64,000 bases of DNA, from positions 4,750-68,749 of the forward strand of contig JAZQUV010000046.1 of the NCBI GenBank assembly GCA_045631465.1, given 5' to 3'. The notes below the pieces were generated by a model. That model had not been told where the DNA came from. It did not search any database and saw only the letters and a list, made by a program, of their open reading frames with translations. Every line of letters starts with the position of its first letter. Positions within the stretch are counted from its first letter, which is position 1. A program made the position numbers and the translations under genes. The DNA is from Aphodosoma sp045631465 (GTDB lineage Bacteria > Bacteroidota > Bacteroidia > Bacteroidales > Paludibacteraceae). Of this stretch, positions 7,796-15,862 are shown piece by piece.

Positions 7796-10627
7796 ATGTC
7801 AAAACAAAAAAATAATGAATTAATAAACTCCCTCGCATGGGGTACCGATGCTGGATTCTATCGCCTACTACCCCAAACCGTAGTGCACCCCGACTCTGAA
7901 TCCGACATCATTCGTCTCATCCAACAAGCCAACAACGAGCATCGCCACATCACTTGGCGCGCTGCTGGCACGAGTCTTTCTGGCCAAGCCATCAGCGACG
8001 ATATCCTTGCCGTAGTAGGCAAAAAATGGGAGAAATACACCATACTCGACAACGGCAAACGCATTGTGCTTCAACCTGGTATCATCGGCCAACGCGTCAA
8101 CGAACTCCTTGCCCCTTTCGGTCGCAAGTTCGGTCCCGACCCTGCCTCTATCAAGAGTGCTATGGTGGGTGGCATCATCTCCAACAATGCTTCGGGTATG
8201 TCGTGTGGCATCCATGCCAATAGCGACAAAATGTTGCAATCGGTGCGCATAATTCTCTCCGATGGCACTATTCTCGACACTGGCGATGCTCAAAGCCGCG
8301 ATGCTTTCTGCCAATCTCATCCCGAATTCATTGCGCGCATCGAGGCTCTTCGCGACCAAACTCGTGCCAATCAAGCTCTTACCGACCGTATTCGCTCTAA
8401 ATATAGCATCAAGAATGTGACGGGTCTCAACATACTTCCGTTCATCGAACACAACGACCCATTCGACATCATTGCCCACCTTATGGTTGGCTCCGAAGGC
8501 ACTCTCGCCTTCCTCTCCGAAGCCACTATGACCACTCTGCCTATCCTACCATATTCGGCTAGTGCGCTCATCTATTTCACTGATACTCAAAATGCTTGTG
8601 GTGCTGTCATCAGTCTCAAACAAAACCCAGTTTCTGCCGTCGAACTCTTCGACTATAAGGCGCTTTGCTCTGTCAAAGATAGCGTAGAAGATTTCGAGCA
8701 ACTCCCTGCCACCACAATGGCGCTTCTCATCAAGGTGGAAGCTGAAACCGAGAGCGAACTCAACTCGCAAATCGACACAGTCAACCAAACTGTTGCTCGT
8801 TTCCAAACTCTTCGTCCTCACGCCTTTACGTCCGACCCTGCCACTGTTACTCAATATTGGGCTATCCGTTCTGGTATCTTCCCTTCGGTGGGTAGCATGC
8901 GTCCCGTTGGCACTACTTGTCTCATCGAAGATGTGGCTTTCCCTATCCACCATCTTGTCGAGGCTACCGAAGAACTACAACAACTCCTTGAGCATCACCA
9001 CTACGACGATGCCGTCATCTATGGTCATGCCCTCGAAGGCAACTACCACTTCATCATCAACCAACGCTTCGACTCGCAAGCCGAAATCAATCGCTACGAG
9101 GCTCTTATGGACGACGTAGCCACTATGGTGGTCGACCACTACGATGGTTCGCTCAAAGCCGAGCACGGCACTGGGCGCAATATGGCTCCTTATGTCGAAC
9201 GCGAATGGGGCACCGATGCCTACAATCTAATGAAAGAGGTGAAACAACTTTTCGACCCTCGCAATATATTCAATCCTGGCGTTATTTTCAACGACGACCC
9301 TAAGTGCCACATATCCAATCTCAAACCACTCCCTCAATGCCATCCACTCATCGACCGATGCATCGAATGTGGCTTCTGCGAGGTCAACTGCGTCACTTGT
9401 GGGTTCTCGCTATCGTCTCGCCAACGCATTGTGGTTCAGCGCGAAATTGCTCGTCTACAACAATCTCACGAAGACGACAACCGTCTCAATCAACTCATCA
9501 AGGAGTTCCGATATTTAGGCAATGTCACTTGTGCTGGTGACGGACTCTGTTCTACTTCGTGCCCTATCAAAATCAACACAGGCGAACTCATCCACGTTGT
9601 CCGCGAACGCGAAATCGAACAAAGCCGTATGGCTCAGTCTATTGGCAAATTTGCCGCCAACCATCTCGGTGCTATCGAGTCTACTCTCGGCGTCGGACTG
9701 CGTCTTGTCTCTGCAGCGCACTGGCTATTAGGCGACAAACTTATGTCATCCATTGCCCGTGGCCTCCACTATGGCACAAGCCAACTCATCCCACTCTGGA
9801 CACTAGCCATGCCTCGCGCCACTCGCCGCCCAAAATTAAAGTCCACAACAAAGTCAAATATGGTCCACGAAGGAGAAAAGGATACACAAAATTCCTCACT
9901 CCTCATTCCTCATTCCTCATTAAAAGTTGTCTACTTCCCTTCGTGCATCAATCAAACTATGGGCACTGCTAAGCACGACCCCGACCAAACTCCGTTGATG
10001 CAAAAAACTGTGCAACTACTCGAAAAGGCTGGTTTCGAAGTCATCTTCCCTGAGAATATGAAGAATCTCTGCTGTGGCACAATATGGGAAAGTAAAGGTA
10101 TGCCCGAACTTGCCGACCAAAAGTCAGCCGAACTCGAACGTGCACTACTCAAAGCCTCCGACAATGGCAAATACCCTGTGCTTTGCGACCAATCGCCTTG
10201 CCTCTACCGTATGCGCCACACTATCAAGGGTGTAGATATGTACGAACCAGTCGAATTCATACTCAAATTCGTTGCCGACCGACTCCACTTCACGCCTATC
10301 AACGACACTATCACCGTGCACACCACCTGCTCTACCACCAAGATGGGCTTGAAATCCGACCTCATCCGCCTTGCCGAAATGTGCTCTACATCGGTCGTAG
10401 TGCCACAAGAGGTAGGTTGCTGTGGCTTTGCAGGCGACAAAGGCTTCACCCATCCCGAAGTTAACGCATGGGCACTCCGCAAACTGCGTCCACAAATCGA
10501 AAAGCACGGAATCACAGCAGGTTACTCCAACTCTCGCACGTGCGAAATTGGTCTAACAACCAACAGTGGCGTCCCATTCCAAAATATTATTTATCTAGTT
10601 GACAAAGTAACAACAAAAAAACAATAA
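7796..10627 (+). CDS. FAD-linked oxidase with 4Fe-4S and CCG domains (D-lactate/2-hydroxyacid dehydrogenase type)
   Basis: A 943-residue fusion of GlcD-like and GlpC-like parts. Residues about 20-230 are the FAD_binding_4 (PCMH) domain, with AGTSLSGQAISDD near 57-69 and GGIISNNASGMSCG near 125. The FAD-linked oxidase C-terminal domain follows to about 500. Two ferredoxin-type clusters follow: CIECGFCEVNC near 522 and CAGDGLCSTSCP near 578. Two Cys-rich CCG domains come last, with CCG at about 757 and 874. The architecture matches membrane-associated D-lactate or 2-hydroxyacid dehydrogenases feeding electrons to quinone (family knowledge); the substrate is inferred. The linker at about 695-710 (NSSLLIPHSSLK) is encoded by a 7-base repeat array, evidently a late insertion between domains. 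It is followed by the membrane-protein gene after 4 bp. Confidence 0.9.
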   Translation: MSKQKNNELINSLAWGTDAGFYRLLPQTVVHPDSESDIIRLIQQANNEHRHITWRAAGTSLSGQAISDDILAVVGKKWEKYTILDNGKRIVLQPGIIGQRVNELLAPFGRKFGPDPASIKSAMVGGIISNNASGMSCGIHANSDKMLQSVRIILSDGTILDTGDAQSRDAFCQSHPEFIARIEALRDQTRANQALTDRIRSKYSIKNVTGLNILPFIEHNDPFDIIAHLMVGSEGTLAFLSEATMTTLPILPYSASALIYFTDTQNACGAVISLKQNPVSAVELFDYKALCSVKDSVEDFEQLPATTMALLIKVEAETESELNSQIDTVNQTVARFQTLRPHAFTSDPATVTQYWAIRSGIFPSVGSMRPVGTTCLIEDVAFPIHHLVEATEELQQLLEHHHYDDAVIYGHALEGNYHFIINQRFDSQAEINRYEALMDDVATMVVDHYDGSLKAEHGTGRNMAPYVEREWGTDAYNLMKEVKQLFDPRNIFNPGVIFNDDPKCHISNLKPLPQCHPLIDRCIECGFCEVNCVTCGFSLSSRQRIVVQREIARLQQSHEDDNRLNQLIKEFRYLGNVTCAGDGLCSTSCPIKINTGELIHVVREREIEQSRMAQSIGKFAANHLGAIESTLGVGLRLVSAAHWLLGDKLMSSIARGLHYGTSQLIPLWTLAMPRATRRPKLKSTTKSNMVHEGEKDTQNSSLLIPHSSLKVVYFPSCINQTMGTAKHDPDQTPLMQKTVQLLEKAGFEVIFPENMKNLCCGTIWESKGMPELADQKSAELERALLKASDNGKYPVLCDQSPCLYRMRHTIKGVDMYEPVEFILKFVADRLHFTPINDTITVHTTCSTTKMGLKSDLIRLAEMCSTSVVVPQEVGCCGFAGDKGFTHPEVNAWALRKLRPQIEKHGITAGYSNSRTCEIGLTTNSGVPFQNIIYLVDKVTTKKQ
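9892..9919. repeat. Heptanucleotide array inside a coding region
   Basis: Four units of 7 bases (TTCCTCA, CTCCTCA, TTCCTCA, TTCCTCA) within the dehydrogenase gene. They encode the low-complexity linker SSLLIPHSSL. The complement, GAGGAAT-type units, matches the intergenic arrays at 26484-26546 and 53378-53404. Confidence 0.85.
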
Positions 10628-10631
10628 CAAC

Positions 10632-11342
10632 ATGAAAAAAGCAGACATTATTTTCATCATCTGTGCCGTAGCATTCTTGGCACCTTTCTTTATTTTCGAC
10701 TCTGTCTATCAAGCATTCCTTTGGGCTACAGCTAACTACCCATTCGTGATGAGTTTCCTCAAATTCGGCATACTCTCAACTGCCGGCGAATGCATCGGTC
10801 TCCGCATCAAAACTGGTTCTTACAATGCTCCTGGTTTCGGTGTGCTCCCTCGTGGCATCACTTGGGGTTTCCTCGGTATGCTCATATCGGCTGCTATGAC
10901 TATCTTCTCAACTGGTGTGCCTAACGTACTCAACACTATCGGCATTGCTCCTGCCGACGTAACATACGGTGAACTCATCCGCCAAAGTATCCTCGCTTCT
11001 CAATCGTGGTATCACCTACTCGCTGCATTCATGATCTCTACTTTCATGAACTGCATCTTCGCCCCTGTATTCATGGTGCTCCACAAAGTGAGCGACACTC
11101 ACATTATGAACAACGGTGGCACTCTCCGTGGCTATTTCTCTAAACTCCACTTCCAACAAATATTCGTGAATCTCGATTGGGCAACTATCTGGGGCTTCCT
11201 CTTCAAAAAAACAATCCCACTCTTCTGGATTCCTGCCCACACTATCACATTCATGCTCCCACCAGAATATCGCATTCTCTTCGCTGCTCTACTTGGTGTG
11301 ATGCTCGGAGTATTCATGTCACTTGCAACTCGCAAAAAATAA
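10632..11342 (+). CDS. Mpv17/PMP22-like integral membrane protein
   Basis: A 236-residue protein with about five hydrophobic segments, starting with IIFIICAVAFLAPFFIF. The C-terminal third, with WATIWGFLFKKTIPLFWIPAHT and then PPEYRILFAALLGVMLGVFMSL, resembles the conserved C-terminus of Mpv17/PMP22 proteins (a Trp-Pro region, an aromatic 'NF/VP'-like stretch, then Arg and a last helix). Bacteroidota encode such homologues, but their function is not known to me. It begins 4 bp after the dehydrogenase stop, so the two are probably co-transcribed. The assignment rests on pattern recall and needs a profile search. It is certainly a membrane protein. Confidence 0.6.
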   Translation: MKKADIIFIICAVAFLAPFFIFDSVYQAFLWATANYPFVMSFLKFGILSTAGECIGLRIKTGSYNAPGFGVLPRGITWGFLGMLISAAMTIFSTGVPNVLNTIGIAPADVTYGELIRQSILASQSWYHLLAAFMISTFMNCIFAPVFMVLHKVSDTHIMNNGGTLRGYFSKLHFQQIFVNLDWATIWGFLFKKTIPLFWIPAHTITFMLPPEYRILFAALLGVMLGVFMSLATRKK

Positions 11343-11349
11343 AAAATTT

Positions 11350-11477
11350 CAAGACAGGAAGACAAGAATACACGAAATAAAAAAGACATAAGAAGATAAT
11401 AACAAAATTTATTATACCATATTTTTATGTTCTTCTGTTATTCTGTCTTCTAAAAAAAATCATGTTCTCATGTCTTC
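11350..11477. repeat. Heptad-rich hairpin leader upstream of fetA
   Basis: Two opposed runs of 7-base units. The left arm has AAGACAG, GAAGACA and AAGATAA-type units; the right arm has TTATGTT, CTTCTGT, TATTCTG, TCTTCTA. A second set, TCATGTT, CTCATGT, CTTCATG, runs into the annotated start codon. The opposed runs can pair as a long imperfect hairpin. Confidence 0.6.
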
Positions 11478-12116
11478 ATGTCTAAATCCAATCAATATAT
11501 GATTCGTTTCAATAACACATATTTCAGTTACGACAGAAAGCCACTAATCAGTGGCTTTTCTGTCAATATTGCCCGTGGCGAAAAGGTGGTCATCTACGGT
11601 CCATCAGGCTCTGGCAAGTCAACCCTCGTGCACTCAATTCTCGGATTCGTACAACCCGAACAAGGCGAAATCACCATCAACAACCTACGCCTATCGCACG
11701 ACACTATAAATGAAATCCGCCAACTAACCTCTTGGCTACCACAGGATATCTCTTTGCCTTATAACACTATTCGCGAAATGATACTCGCCCCATTCGAATT
11801 CAAAGCCAACCATTCGCACAAACCATCCGACCAAGAGATACTTGCCGAATTCGACAAACTCGCTCTCGAACACTCTCTGCTCGAAAAAGCCATTACCGAA
11901 ATATCAGGCGGACAAAAACAACGCATACTGCTCATAACTACCGCACTACTTCGCCGCCCAATCCTATTGCTCGACGAACCTACATCTGCGCTTGATGCAC
12001 AATCGGTCGACCTCGTGATTGACTACCTCCGCTCCCTCACCGACACCACAATCATAGCCATCTCGCACGACCAAAAACTCATCAACTCCCTCGACACCAA
12101 AATCAAAATCGGATAA
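11478..12116 (+). CDS. fetA: ABC transporter ATP-binding protein, FetA (YbbL) type
   Basis: A 212-residue ATPase subunit. Walker A GPSGSGKST is at residues 41-49, the signature motif SGGQKQR is near 143, Walker B ILLLDEP is near 162, and a switch His lies in ISHDQK near 200. The small size and the membrane partner downstream fit the FetAB pair, reported in E. coli to export iron and aid oxidative-stress resistance (family knowledge). The first ATG (11478) lies inside a heptad repeat. The next, at 11499 (MIRFNNTYFSY), could be the real start and would remove seven residues. The gene is separated from fetB by another heptad-containing gap of 84 bp. Confidence 0.82.
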   Translation: MSKSNQYMIRFNNTYFSYDRKPLISGFSVNIARGEKVVIYGPSGSGKSTLVHSILGFVQPEQGEITINNLRLSHDTINEIRQLTSWLPQDISLPYNTIREMILAPFEFKANHSHKPSDQEILAEFDKLALEHSLLEKAITEISGGQKQRILLITTALLRRPILLLDEPTSALDAQSVDLVIDYLRSLTDTTIIAISHDQKLINSLDTKIKIG

Positions 12117-12119
12117 ATT

Positions 12120-12190
12120 TTTAGATAAAAAAAGACAGAAGAACATAAAAACATAAAATCTTGTACTCTTGTCTTCATGTCTAAAGAAAC
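12120..12190. repeat. Heptad array in the fetB leader
   Basis: Units of 7 bases (AAAGACA, GAAGAAC, ATAAAAA, CATAAAA, then TCTTGTA, CTCTTGT, CTTCATG, TCTAAAG) between fetA and fetB. The two halves are roughly complementary and can pair. Very similar units occur at 11350-11477 and 12970-13032. Confidence 0.55.
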
Positions 12191-12200
12191 AAATTAAACT

Positions 12201-12965
12201 ATGGATATTTCATTCACCTCACTACTTTGGGGATTTTTACTTATCATAATCCCTACATATTTCCTTCACCACTACCGCACTGGTTTGGTGAAAGACACCA
12301 TCATTGCTGCCCTACGCATGACAGCGCAACTCTTCCTCATCGGCTTCTACCTCAAATATATGTTCGACCTCAACCTTTGGTGGCTCAATGTGTTGTGGGT
12401 AGTCATCATGGCTGGCGTGGCATCGCAAACCATCATCAAGCGCACCAACCTCTCGCTCAAGCAGATGTTCGTGCCTATCACTGTGGCACTACTCTGCTCC
12501 GTAGCAATCATCGACCTCTATTTCATGGGACTCATCGTGCGCCAAGACAACCTATTCGAAACTCGCTATTTCATCCCTATCAGTGGTATGATACTCGGCA
12601 ATATGCTCTCTGCTAATGTCATTGCTATGAACACCTACTATGGTGCACTCCGTCGCGAACGCACCCACTATCTCTTCCGCCTCGCTAATGGTGCCACAGC
12701 CCACGAAGCTCGCTCGCCATTTATGCGCGATGCCCTCATCAAGAGCTTCAACCCCACAATCGCCTCAATGGCAGTGATGGGCCTCATTGCCCTACCAGGC
12801 ACAATGACCGGACAAATCCTCGGAGGCTCCGACCCCGATGTGGCTATCAAATACCAAATCATGCTCATGATTTCAATCTTCGCCTCATCCCTTATCTCAG
12901 TCCTCCTCACCCTCGCCCTCACCCGACACAAGATATTCGACAAATACGAAATGCCACAAATATAA
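12201..12965 (+). CDS. fetB: ABC transporter permease, FetB (YbbM, UPF0014) type
   Basis: A 254-residue membrane protein with about seven hydrophobic segments. The UPF0014 family pattern is clear: RMTAQLFLIGFYLKYMF near 32-48, ISGMILGNMLSANVIAMN near 128-145, and AVMGLIALPGTMTGQILGGSDP near 194-215. Length matches the family (about 255-260 residues). Together with the preceding ATPase it forms a half-type transporter proposed to export iron. It converges with glyQS; a perfect bidirectional terminator lies between them at 13063-13090. Confidence 0.87.
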   Translation: MDISFTSLLWGFLLIIIPTYFLHHYRTGLVKDTIIAALRMTAQLFLIGFYLKYMFDLNLWWLNVLWVVIMAGVASQTIIKRTNLSLKQMFVPITVALLCSVAIIDLYFMGLIVRQDNLFETRYFIPISGMILGNMLSANVIAMNTYYGALRRERTHYLFRLANGATAHEARSPFMRDALIKSFNPTIASMAVMGLIALPGTMTGQILGGSDPDVAIKYQIMLMISIFASSLISVLLTLALTRHKIFDKYEMPQI

Positions 12966-12969
12966 AAAC

Positions 12970-13032
12970 AAAAAGAAAAGACATAAGAACATAATTACAT
13001 AATTTTTTGTTATTATGTTCTTATCGTCTTTA
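12970..13032. repeat. Heptad hairpin downstream of fetB
   Basis: Opposed 7-base units (AAAAGAC, ATAAGAA, CATAATT and TATTATG, TTCTTAT, CGTCTTT) that pair as a long stem around a T-rich centre. It belongs to the same AGACATA flavour as the arrays flanking fetA. Confidence 0.55.
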
Positions 13033-13062
13033 AAAAAGTATTATTATCATCTTCTAAACAAA

Positions 13063-13090
13063 AAAGAGACACAATTACTTGTGTCTCTTT
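13063..13090. terminator. Bidirectional intrinsic terminator (fetB / glyQS)
   Basis: Perfect 12-bp arms AAAGAGACACAA and TTGTGTCTCTTT with a 4-base loop. There is an A tract on the left and T-rich sequence on the right, so it can stop transcription from both converging genes. Confidence 0.8.
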
Positions 13091-13194
13091 CTATTTTATA
13101 TTTTTTCTTTTAACGTAAATATCCGTTAATTATTCATTAATTTTTAACAATCAATAATTTATGATTTATTTACGATAATTTACGTTGAAAACTA

Positions 13195-14742
13195 TTATTC
13201 AACAATTTTCTTGAACAAGTTTTTCATATTCACTTCGGCACCGATGATAGCGTGCAAGTCGCTGATTGCTACACGTTGTTGTTCCATTGTGTCGCGGTGA
13301 CGGATTGTTACGCAGTTGTCTTCCAAAGTTTGGTGGTCGACTGTGACACAGAATGGTGTACCAACTGCATCTTGACGACGATAGCGTTTACCGATTGAGT
13401 CTTTTTCGTCGTAAGCACATTTATAATCGAATTTCAAGTCGTTCATAATTTCACGTGCTTTTTCAGGAAGACCATCTTTCTTAACCAATGGCATAACGCA
13501 CACTTTCACTGGAGCCAACACTGCAGGCAATTTCAATACCACGCGGCTATCGCCACCTTCTAGTTGCTCTTCGTTGTAAGCAGCCGACATAATTGACAAG
13601 AACATACGGTCAACACCGATTGAAGTTTCGATTACGTATGGAGTGTAGCTTTCGTTGATTTCAGGGTCGAAATATTTGATGTTTTTACCTGAATATTTTT
13701 CGTGGCTCGACAAGTCGAAATCAGTACGAGAGTGGATACCCTCTACCTCTTTGAAGCCGAATGGCATTTGGAATTCGATGTCAGTAGCAGCATTCGCATA
13801 GTGAGCCAATTTGTCGTGGTCGTGGAAACGATATTTTTCATCGCCAAGACCAAGAGCTTTGTGCCAACGGAGGCGGAATTGTTTCCAGTGCTCAAACCAT
13901 TTCAACTCTTCGCCTGGACGAACAAAGAATTGCATCTCCATTTGTTCGAACTCACGCATACGGAAGATGAATTGACGAGCAACGATTTCGTTACGGAATG
14001 CTTTACCGATTTGGCAAATACCGAAAGGCACTTTCATACGACCTGTTTTTTGCACGTTGAGGTAGTTAACAAAAATACCTTGTGCAGTTTCAGGACGAAG
14101 ATAGATTTTCATTGCACCATCAGCAGTAGAACCCATGTCAGTAGAGAACATAAGGTTGAATTGACGCACGTCAGTCCAGTTTTTAGTACCAGAGATAGGA
14201 CAAACAATTTCGCAATCGACGATGATTTGTTTCAACTCAACCAAGTCGTTAGCCTCCAATGCAGCTACGAAACGAGCGTGGATAGCATCGCGTTTAGCCA
14301 CATTCTCCAACACGCGTGGGTTGGTTTGGCAGAACATTTCGCGGTCGAACGATTCGCCAAAGCGTTTAGCTGCTTTTTCACACTCTTTGTTGATTTTCTC
14401 ATCGAACTTAGCCAAGTGGTCTTCGATCAACACATCGGCACGATAACGTTTTTTAGAATCTTTATTGTCGATCAATGGGTCATTGAACGCATCAACGTGA
14501 CCAGAAGCTTTCCATGTAGTTGGGTGCATGAAAATAGCAGCATCGATACCTACCACATTTTCGTGAAGGAGCACCATGCTATCCCACCAATATTTTTTGA
14601 TGTTATTTTTGAGTTCAACACCATTTTGTCCGTAATCATACACGGCACCAAGTCCATCATAAATCTCACTTGATGGAAAAACGAATCCATACTCTTTGCA
14701 GTGAGCAACCAATTTTTTAAATACCTCTTCTTGTGAAGCCAT
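13195..14742 (-). CDS. glyQS: Glycyl-tRNA synthetase (single-chain class II type)
   Basis: A 515-residue class II synthetase that charges tRNA-Gly. The N-terminus has VFPSSEIYDGLGAVYDYGQNG, characteristic of the homodimeric eukaryote/archaea-like GlyRS used by Bacteroidota. Motif 2 lies in FRNEIVARQFIFRMREFEQ, motif 3 in ETSIGVDRMFLSIM. The C-terminal anticodon-binding domain starts near residue 405 (LAPVKVCVMPLVKK). The length is slightly above the typical 460-510. Its leader on the minus strand carries a heptad array that ends 7 bases before the start. A possible -7 box (TAACTTTG on the minus strand, 14891-14898) lies about 150 bp upstream. Confidence 0.95.
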   Translation of the reverse strand: MASQEEVFKKLVAHCKEYGFVFPSSEIYDGLGAVYDYGQNGVELKNNIKKYWWDSMVLLHENVVGIDAAIFMHPTTWKASGHVDAFNDPLIDNKDSKKRYRADVLIEDHLAKFDEKINKECEKAAKRFGESFDREMFCQTNPRVLENVAKRDAIHARFVAALEANDLVELKQIIVDCEIVCPISGTKNWTDVRQFNLMFSTDMGSTADGAMKIYLRPETAQGIFVNYLNVQKTGRMKVPFGICQIGKAFRNEIVARQFIFRMREFEQMEMQFFVRPGEELKWFEHWKQFRLRWHKALGLGDEKYRFHDHDKLAHYANAATDIEFQMPFGFKEVEGIHSRTDFDLSSHEKYSGKNIKYFDPEINESYTPYVIETSIGVDRMFLSIMSAAYNEEQLEGGDSRVVLKLPAVLAPVKVCVMPLVKKDGLPEKAREIMNDLKFDYKCAYDEKDSIGKRYRRQDAVGTPFCVTVDHQTLEDNCVTIRHRDTMEQQRVAISDLHAIIGAEVNMKNLFKKIVE

Positions 14743-14749
14743 AAATCTA

Positions 14750-14784
14750 GTTGAAATTTGAGAGTTGAGAGTTGAAATTTAATA
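14750..14784. repeat. Heptad array in the glyQS leader
   Basis: Five units of 7 bases: GTTGAAA, TTTGAGA, GTTGAGA, GTTGAAA, TTTAATA. It ends 7 bases from the glyQS start codon and so would form the last part of its 5' UTR. Confidence 0.8.
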
Positions 14785-14998
14785 TTTTCACCACCAACTT
14801 ATTTTATACTTATTTTGTTAATTATCTGATAATTACAACACAAACACAACAATAAATTTAGTGTTGTGTATTGCGCACTAAACAGAACTACAAAGTTACA
14901 AAAATTATGTCGTATATGCAATAGTACGCAAAAAATATTAATTACACAAATTTAAGCAATAGATAAGTTTGCGAACTATGGCAGTTTTCTTCGGCATA

Positions 14999-15052
14999 GG
15001 TTGCTTGAAGGTTGCTTGAGGGTAAGGCAAAAAATAGACAATGAGAGTGTGG
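14999..15052. repeat. Degenerate 11-base repeat element
   Basis: Units GGTTGCTTGAA and GGTTGCTTGAG, then GGTAAGGCAAA. They are followed by AATGAGAGTGTGG, which matches the inner half of the boundary palindrome of copies A and C. It looks like a decayed copy of the same element. Confidence 0.6.
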
Positions 15053-15087
15053 TTGTTAATAGTAAAAAATGGAGAATTGAATCAATA

Positions 15088-15132
15088 AAAAAATGGCCGA
15101 ATCGTTGTTTATTTTTGACTCAGCCATTTTGA
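15088..15132 (-). terminator. Terminator of the YgjP-like gene
   Basis: Arms AAAATGGC (15090-15097) and GCCATTTT (15123-15130), extended by imperfect pairing. Read on the minus strand it is followed by a T tract. It overlaps the end of the gene region and lies directly 3' of its stop. Confidence 0.6.
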
Positions 15133-15133
15133 T

Positions 15134-15862
15134 TTATAATTTCAACCAAGAGACTTTGCGGTCCCATTTGGGTTTTGCGAGTTCGATTGCGGCATAATCG
15201 TTGAAATAACTATGCAATAATGCTTTGAATCGTGGTCCGTGGTTCATCTCGCGAGTGTGGCAGAGTTCGTGCACAATCACATAATCGATTAAACGCTCGG
15301 GCAAAAGCAAAAGATAATAACTCAATTTTATATCTTTTGAAGTAGAACAACACCCCCAACGCGATTTTGCAGTATCAATTTTCAGTGTTCTATAAGGTAA
15401 CTGACATTGTGCCGACCAATACTCCATTTTTTCGGGTAAAACTCGCTCGGCTTCTTGACGTAGAAATTTCAATAATATACGTTTGAGTGACTTCTGCGCT
15501 ATATCATCATTGATATCAACACTTTGTGGCATAGAAATTTGCAATACGCTATCCGCCAATTGAGCAGAATAGATGCGTAAACGAGGATTAGTTTGGTAGC
15601 CTATCTTTACTGAAAAAGTTAAAGTATTAATTGTTTCGTCAAGTTTAAATCTACCATCTCCACTACGGGCAACTACCTTACCGCGCAATTGCAATATTTT
15701 TTCAATAGTATCTTGTGAAAGTGGAAATACCCTATCTTCAAATCCTAGTGGCACAGTGATAATAACAAGATTTTGCGTAACCTTAATTATTTGGCGACGT
15801 ACATTGGAACGTGTACGCAATTGCACCAAACCCAAGTCGGGATGATTGATAGAGACTGCCAT
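15134..15862 (-). CDS. YgjP-like zinc metallopeptidase (DUF45, WLM/SprT-related)
   Basis: A 242-residue protein whose C-terminal half carries the zinc site HELCHTREMNHGPRF (around residues 195-210), the DUF45/YgjP signature. RWGCCS near residue 169 is a second family hallmark. It is likely a cytoplasmic protein, since no signal peptide is visible. In vivo substrates of this family are poorly known. The start codon overlaps the stop codon of the upstream S8 protease by one base (TAATG), pointing to translational coupling. A terminator follows at once. Confidence 0.85.
   Translation of the reverse strand: MAVSINHPDLGLVQLRTRSNVRRQIIKVTQNLVIITVPLGFEDRVFPLSQDTIEKILQLRGKVVARSGDGRFKLDETINTLTFSVKIGYQTNPRLRIYSAQLADSVLQISMPQSVDINDDIAQKSLKRILLKFLRQEAERVLPEKMEYWSAQCQLPYRTLKIDTAKSRWGCCSTSKDIKLSYYLLLLPERLIDYVIVHELCHTREMNHGPRFKALLHSYFNDYAAIELAKPKWDRKVSWLKL

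Larger units (their letters stand above)
14743..15133. other. 391-bp intergenic region upstream of glyQS
   Basis: It holds, from left to right: the heptad array (14750-14784), AT-rich sequence with a TAACTTTG box on the minus strand (14891-14898), a short degenerate 11-base array (14999-15031) with half a boundary palindrome (AATGAGAGTGTGG, 15040-15052), and the terminator of the metallopeptidase gene. No gene seen. Confidence 0.7.
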
